This document shows, piece after piece, positions 59,833 through 64,000 of a stretch of DNA of 64,000 nt (the first letter of the stretch is position 1; each line of letters begins with the position of its first letter). The notes beneath the pieces were generated by a model that searched no databases, was not told where the DNA came from, and worked only from the letters and a program-made list of their open reading frames with translations. The stretch spans positions 186,001 to 250,000 of the forward strand of contig NZ_BMOD01000005.1 in the NCBI RefSeq assembly GCF_014646895.1. The letters run 5' to 3'. Origin of the DNA: Deinococcus roseus (lineage in GTDB: Bacteria > Deinococcota > Deinococci > Deinococcales > Deinococcaceae). The translations under genes were made by a program, and so were the position numbers.

Positions 59833-61902
59833 TCAAAGCACCCAGCGGGGATCGGTGCCAGCGTCCCACAGCCGGGACAGCAGGGGGTTTCTGCCCAGGA
59901 TCAGGCTGGGCAGCAGTCTGGAAAGTGGAACCTCTTTGAGGGCTGTGCCAGAACCCAGCACAGCGCTGCCCACCTTGAACAGTGCCCAGTCGAAATACAC
60001 TTCAAAACGGGTGTGGGCGGGTTTGTTCTGTTCGGTGATCAGGGTGAGAAGTTGCACCTGGCGTTCCAGTTCTTCCACTTCAGGAACCCCATCCGGGAGC
60101 AGGATCACCACCTGAAACTGGTGGGGGGTGCGGATGTCTTCCAGCACCTTCACCCGTGAGCATTCGGGGTCCAGAGTGCTGGGGGCGGGGTAAGGGTCGA
60201 GGGACAGATTGAGCAGCATTTCAAGTCCTCTGCGGGTGCCCCTGAGGGGGAGCATGGTCGAGGCATGCTGGACCATGAAGCGTTTTTGCTGCCCGTTGAA
60301 GTGCCCTGGAAATTCAATGCCCATCCAGGAGGCCAGCCATTCCAGGTCTTCTGCCGGGGTGCTGTGGGGGTCAAAGCGTTTCTCACTGGCAGCAATGCGG
60401 CCTTCCAGATCCGTGAAAATGCCCTCGGTGTTGGCCAGGAAGCGCTCCAGCAGACTGGCAGATTCTGGATTTTCCCGGAAAATTCCAGGAAGGTATTGCA
60501 GGTAGCTGAATCTGGGGTAGTAAGCCCTGAGGGCCCGGATTCGGGGTGTGGTGCGCCCGGAACCCTGCAAAGTCACTTCCAGGTACAGGTAACGGCCCTG
60601 CACCTCCTGAAAGAGGGTTTCCAGGGTGCGAAACCCGGCGTCCAGGGGTTCCAGGGGCAATTCCCGGCCCATGCCACGGGTGTAGGGGGTGGGCTGGGGT
60701 TTCAGCCAGCGGCTTCTGGGGGCCTGATTGGGCGGCAAGGCCTGATTGGTGGCATAAGCCCGGATTTCAATGCGGGTGTCGGGTTCCAGATCGGCATCCA
60801 GAAAAAGGCGGTGCCAAACACAACCAGCTTCCTTGCCATCAAAGCAGTAAAGCAGCTGTCCGGTGGTCTTGAAGCGGGGTCTGGGTTGCTCTGCCAGAGG
60901 CAAAATCCCGTTTTCAGAGTGGTAATGGATGCGGTCCCGCACCAGCACCAGTCCTTTCCCCACAAAATCCCGCATGGGGAAATAGCAGGATTCTGGCAGG
61001 GTGGCCCCTGTGCGGTACTTCAGGGCCTGGTTGCCCTGCTTTTCCACCAGAAAAATGCAGGAGGGGAGTGCATGCAGGGCATAACCCCGTTCAAACCCAT
61101 CCGGGAGCTTTAACTTGAGGTCCTGCAGCCCGTTCTGGGAGGTCCATTGAAACACGCCCTGATGGGTCAACAGCACGCCTCTTTCACGGTCTGGAAAGAC
61201 CATCTGCAAAACCTGCACCTGACCCAGATCGTGAAAACTTCCGGTCACTTTTTGCAGGGTGCGGGTGTCCCCCACATCTGCGAAAGTGGCCTCCTGGGCT
61301 GTGGTTTCCGTGGGAATGGGGCGCAACTGGGCATCAAAAGTCCACAGGTGGGCCTGATCACCCTGCTGTTCCAGCAACCAGAATCCACCTTCAACCCTGG
61401 GGTACAGGTGCTGGATGCGTCCACTGGGTGCAAAATCCACCTGCTCTGGCAAAGGAGGTCCTCCGGCCACCAGATCGAACACGTACAGGGTGCGGTCTGC
61501 AGCCACCACCAGACGCTGGCTTTCGGTGACTGCCAGGGCATTCAGCAACACCGGAGCAGGTGAAGCAGCAGGCTGATCACTGAAAGCCCCGTGTTCTCTG
61601 GAAGGAGCAGCCATGTCCCCTGTCCAGTAAGTCTGGGGAATGCGGGTCTGGGGGGCCAGCACCTGCACTTTCGTGCGGTCTTCGGAAATCAGGTACACAT
61701 TCCCCCAGGCATCTGCCCCTATGCTGCGCAAATCAGCAGCGGTGGGCAGGTGGTCTGAGGGATGGGTCTGGAAGTGAAACACTTCGGGGGCCAGCGTCAC
61801 GGCCTGGGATGTCTGGTCGTATCCGAGGTGAAACCCCCCGATGCTGCTCTCCCAGTCCGTCTGACCGAGCAGCAGGTGGTACCCCGAGCCGTTGACATCC
61901 AT
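59833..61902 (-). CDS. Phage tail protein I/Afp12-like baseplate protein with propeller-like N-region
   Basis: 689 aa. The N-terminal ~350 residues contain repeated beta segments of propeller type (GADAWGNVYLISEDRTKVQV, LNALAVTESQRLVVAADRTL). From about residue 474 the tail-protein part appears: YLPGIFRENPESASLLERFL, GIFTDLEGRIAASEKRFDPH, EDLEWLASWMGIEF and LPLRGTRRGLEMLLNL, which match tail protein I/Afp12-type baseplate components. It ends close to the fibre-like gene (39 bases). Only one base separates its start from the baseplate J-like gene stop. Confidence 0.82.
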   Translation of the reverse strand: MDVNGSGYHLLLGQTDWESSIGGFHLGYDQTSQAVTLAPEVFHFQTHPSDHLPTAADLRSIGADAWGNVYLISEDRTKVQVLAPQTRIPQTYWTGDMAAPSREHGAFSDQPAASPAPVLLNALAVTESQRLVVAADRTLYVFDLVAGGPPLPEQVDFAPSGRIQHLYPRVEGGFWLLEQQGDQAHLWTFDAQLRPIPTETTAQEATFADVGDTRTLQKVTGSFHDLGQVQVLQMVFPDRERGVLLTHQGVFQWTSQNGLQDLKLKLPDGFERGYALHALPSCIFLVEKQGNQALKYRTGATLPESCYFPMRDFVGKGLVLVRDRIHYHSENGILPLAEQPRPRFKTTGQLLYCFDGKEAGCVWHRLFLDADLEPDTRIEIRAYATNQALPPNQAPRSRWLKPQPTPYTRGMGRELPLEPLDAGFRTLETLFQEVQGRYLYLEVTLQGSGRTTPRIRALRAYYPRFSYLQYLPGIFRENPESASLLERFLANTEGIFTDLEGRIAASEKRFDPHSTPAEDLEWLASWMGIEFPGHFNGQQKRFMVQHASTMLPLRGTRRGLEMLLNLSLDPYPAPSTLDPECSRVKVLEDIRTPHQFQVVILLPDGVPEVEELERQVQLLTLITEQNKPAHTRFEVYFDWALFKVGSAVLGSGTALKEVPLSRLLPSLILGRNPLLSRLWDAGTDPRWVL

Positions 61903-61903
61903 G

Positions 61904-64000
61904 TCAGCCGCATCCTTTCACTTTGCTGCTGGGCACCGAAACCAGCAGGCGGTCCGGGGTGTCCGGGGCGCTGGGAGCAAGGTCTTCCAGGGGCAGGGGA
62001 TCTCCCACACTGATGGAGAGGGCTGCAAGCAAAGGAAATTCATCTTCTTGCAGGGTCACGGTCTGGGTGGGGTTGGGGGTCCCCACTTCTGCGAGCAGCA
62101 CATCCTGGGCGTACTGCACCGAGGCCACCCGGTTCACTGTGGCCAGCAACTCCATGGCCCGCACGGGTTTCTTCATGGCCCAGCCTGTCTGGTTTGCAGA
62201 AGGCAAGGGGGAAAGAAAGGCCCTCAATGCAGCTTTCACATCGTCCTGCACCTGCGAAAAAGCCACTCCAGGTTGCGCCTCCAGCCCAATGGACACCAGA
62301 ATCTGGCGGTACCTGGGAGGGTAAACCACCACTTCCGTGGTGACCAGACGGCGCGGGTCCAGATGGTCACACACGGCCTGCAGAAACAGGGTGTCTGGCA
62401 TGGGGGCGTCCATGTGGGCTGCGTCGTGTTGTGGAACCACCAGCAGGCGCACGGTGCCAGGAGTCTTCTGGGACAGGAGTTCCACCCGCCCCACTTCAAT
62501 TCCGGGGGTGCTGTAGGTCAGGTTTTTGAAGTCTTCTGCTGTCACCGCCCGCTGGCCATGCTGGAACAGCTGCGGGATGCGTTTTTCTGCATCCTGCACT
62601 TTCTCTGCATCTGCTCCGCCCCAGGTGGGGTAACTGTGCAACACCTTGATTCTGGGGTGCTCGATGCTGCTGATGGCTTTCTCCCCCAGGTTCCCCCTGG
62701 CACCCACCGAGTAGGCATAATCGGCCCGGATCTGGGACTGGGGTGCTGGACGGGTTCCTCTGAGGCCATTTCCAAAGTGAATTTCTCCTGATTCTGCGTC
62801 CAGCACGAAAACCCGACTCTGCTCCTGGTAGACCTTTTTCACGGCAGGGGGCAGGGTCGGATCGGGAAGGATCACCTCTGGCGCAGCTTCGTGCAGGTCA
62901 TTGACACGGGTCCAGGTCTGGGTTTCGTTGCCTGCACGGACATGCACGGCAACAGATCTGGGCAGCACCGGAGCACGGGACAGGCGCACCACCTGATCGG
63001 GTTCGCCGGTGCCATCTGGCAGGATCTCCGAATACACCCATTCCTCCTGGGTGATTTTCAGACCATTGACCTGCACAGCAGCCAGTTGAAATTCACTTCC
63101 CTGCAGGTTGATGCGCAGCCAGCCCAGCAGTTTTTCCTTCAACTGGGTGTCTTCCAGATCTGGGGGCATCAGGCCCACCCCGGCTTCCAGGGGGTCCAGA
63201 TCGTTCCAGTCGGTGTCAAAGGTGGGCAGGGTGACTTCCAGGGTGAAAGGGGCTGTCACGGTGTCCTGCAGCAAACGGGCAGGCAGGGTCCGGAAGGTCA
63301 ACTGGTCGTTTTTCAGCGAGGGCAAATCGATGGTGAAAGGCAACTGGTCCCGTTTCTGGTCCACCCGCACTTTTTTCAGGTCGTAAGAAGGCACCACGCC
63401 CAGAGTGAGCTTTTCCCCGGTGTGCTTCTTCAGGAAGGCATCGCGGGTGTCTTTTGAGCCTTCAGGCAGAAAGAGGCCCAGCCAGACGGCTCCATCTGCG
63501 CTGTCCCTGGCCCCCACCCGTGAAAGCAAGTCGTCCAGAATCGGGGTCACCTGATAGAGGGTCAGTTCATGGTCGGGGTATGAGGCGTACAGGTCCTGAT
63601 AGGCCTGCAGGAGAGCAGCATCCGGGGTGATCTGCTGTTTGTAAAAGACCCTGGCTTCCAGAGGCAGCACCTTCAGACCATGCGTGGCCCGGAAAGGGAT
63701 GCTTCCTGCTCTGAGCAGGGTTTCCTGGCGCACCTCTTCCAGTGCATCTGCTTTGAGGGACACCAGTCCAGAGGCCGCCTGCGCTTCCTGGAGTCCCATG
63801 CCCAGCAGGGAGAGGAATTTCAGGCGGTTGCGTTCCGGGATCAGGTTGGCCCGGTACAGCAAGGTCTCGGTCATGAAGGCGAACAGTTCCAGCAGGGTGA
63901 CGCCAGGATCTGCCTTGGAAAAGTTGGTCCATTCGGGATTGTGAACCGGAATGCGGGCCAGCGCTTCCTGCACCAGATCTGCGTACTTTTTGTCTTCCAG
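61904..64000 (-). CDS. Baseplate J-like/Afp11-like protein (5' end outside window)
   Basis: The frame is open to the right edge (LEDKKYADLVQEALARIPVH), and only a few N-terminal residues should be missing, since homologues begin just before the LDD..F.DLV pattern. WTNFSKADPGVTLLELFAFM is the classic start of baseplate J/gp6-like proteins. SGEIHFGNGLRGTRPAPQSQ and AVTAEDFKNLTYSTPGIEVG are further hallmarks. About 699 residues are visible. It is a wedge/baseplate component of a contractile tail-like particle. Upstream genes of the system would lie off the window. Confidence 0.88.
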   Translation of the reverse strand: MEDKKYADLVQEALARIPVHNPEWTNFSKADPGVTLLELFAFMTETLLYRANLIPERNRLKFLSLLGMGLQEAQAASGLVSLKADALEEVRQETLLRAGSIPFRATHGLKVLPLEARVFYKQQITPDAALLQAYQDLYASYPDHELTLYQVTPILDDLLSRVGARDSADGAVWLGLFLPEGSKDTRDAFLKKHTGEKLTLGVVPSYDLKKVRVDQKRDQLPFTIDLPSLKNDQLTFRTLPARLLQDTVTAPFTLEVTLPTFDTDWNDLDPLEAGVGLMPPDLEDTQLKEKLLGWLRINLQGSEFQLAAVQVNGLKITQEEWVYSEILPDGTGEPDQVVRLSRAPVLPRSVAVHVRAGNETQTWTRVNDLHEAAPEVILPDPTLPPAVKKVYQEQSRVFVLDAESGEIHFGNGLRGTRPAPQSQIRADYAYSVGARGNLGEKAISSIEHPRIKVLHSYPTWGGADAEKVQDAEKRIPQLFQHGQRAVTAEDFKNLTYSTPGIEVGRVELLSQKTPGTVRLLVVPQHDAAHMDAPMPDTLFLQAVCDHLDPRRLVTTEVVVYPPRYRQILVSIGLEAQPGVAFSQVQDDVKAALRAFLSPLPSANQTGWAMKKPVRAMELLATVNRVASVQYAQDVLLAEVGTPNPTQTVTLQEDEFPLLAALSISVGDPLPLEDLAPSAPDTPDRLLVSVPSSKVKGCG

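Noticed and set aside
49812..64000. Prophage
   Set aside because: No capsid, terminase, portal, lysis or integrase gene is visible, and the AAA+ ATPase and cargo genes fit an eCIS better.

Overview
The window looks like chromosomal DNA of a Deinococcus-type bacterium with moderate G+C content. This is an inference from three signs. Many genes have a TANNNT -10 box only 6-11 bases before the start codon, an arrangement of leaderless or near-leaderless transcripts that is common in Deinococcus. There are many lipoproteins and large surface proteins. Short GC-rich dispersed-type repeats are also present. No rRNA, tRNA, CRISPR array or transposase was seen.

Layout. 1-4547: tail of a sugar/nucleoside ABC ATPase, then a tightly overlapping biotin operon on the minus strand (bioF, a bioH-like esterase, bioC, bioD, bioA). 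4659-7526: exported VIT/VWA/TPR/DUF2135 protein. 7587-9403: queuosine precursor operon queD-queE-queC behind a possibly structured leader. 9681-10589: lipoprotein. 10677-13506: purN-purD on the minus strand, purN carrying an extra C-terminal domain, divergent from an Lrp/AsnC regulator. 13629-18577: operon of a lipoprotein, a subtilisin-like lipoprotein, a stand-alone secretin and a small lipoprotein. 18665-30789: a giant exported Rhs/YD-repeat protein (3884 aa) ending in a HINT domain and an unclassified toxin-like tail, followed by an AT-rich putative immunity gene overlapping by 4 bases. 30919-32186: DUF2254 membrane protein broken by a frameshift. 32214-33664: TagA/WecG glycosyltransferase and ComB-like phosphatase.

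33880-46727 is a plant-polysaccharide (arabinan/arabinoxylan-type) utilisation region. One long minus-strand operon encodes a GH2 enzyme, an ABC sugar importer (binding protein and two permeases), a clan GH-A glycosidase, two GH43 enzymes and a degenerate M24 peptidase-like protein. It diverges from a winged-helix regulator gene, and the two promoters share a motif. A separately promoted secreted GH43 protein lies beyond the regulator. 46787-49663 holds an MBL hydrolase, a BTAD regulator, a DinB-like protein and a DUF559 nuclease-like protein.

49812-64000 is part of an extracellular contractile injection system (eCIS/phage-tail-like) locus read right to left: baseplate J-like, tail protein I/Afp12-like, a fibre-like repeat protein, a paralogous small protein, a CIS tape-measure-like protein and an AAA+ ATPase. 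The last gene encodes a 1060-aa putative cargo whose C-terminus shows a PD-(D/E)XK-type nuclease signature. Sheath, tube and spike genes would lie beyond the right edge. The Rhs toxin/immunity pair and the eCIS locus with its putative nuclease cargo are the most interesting parts of the window.
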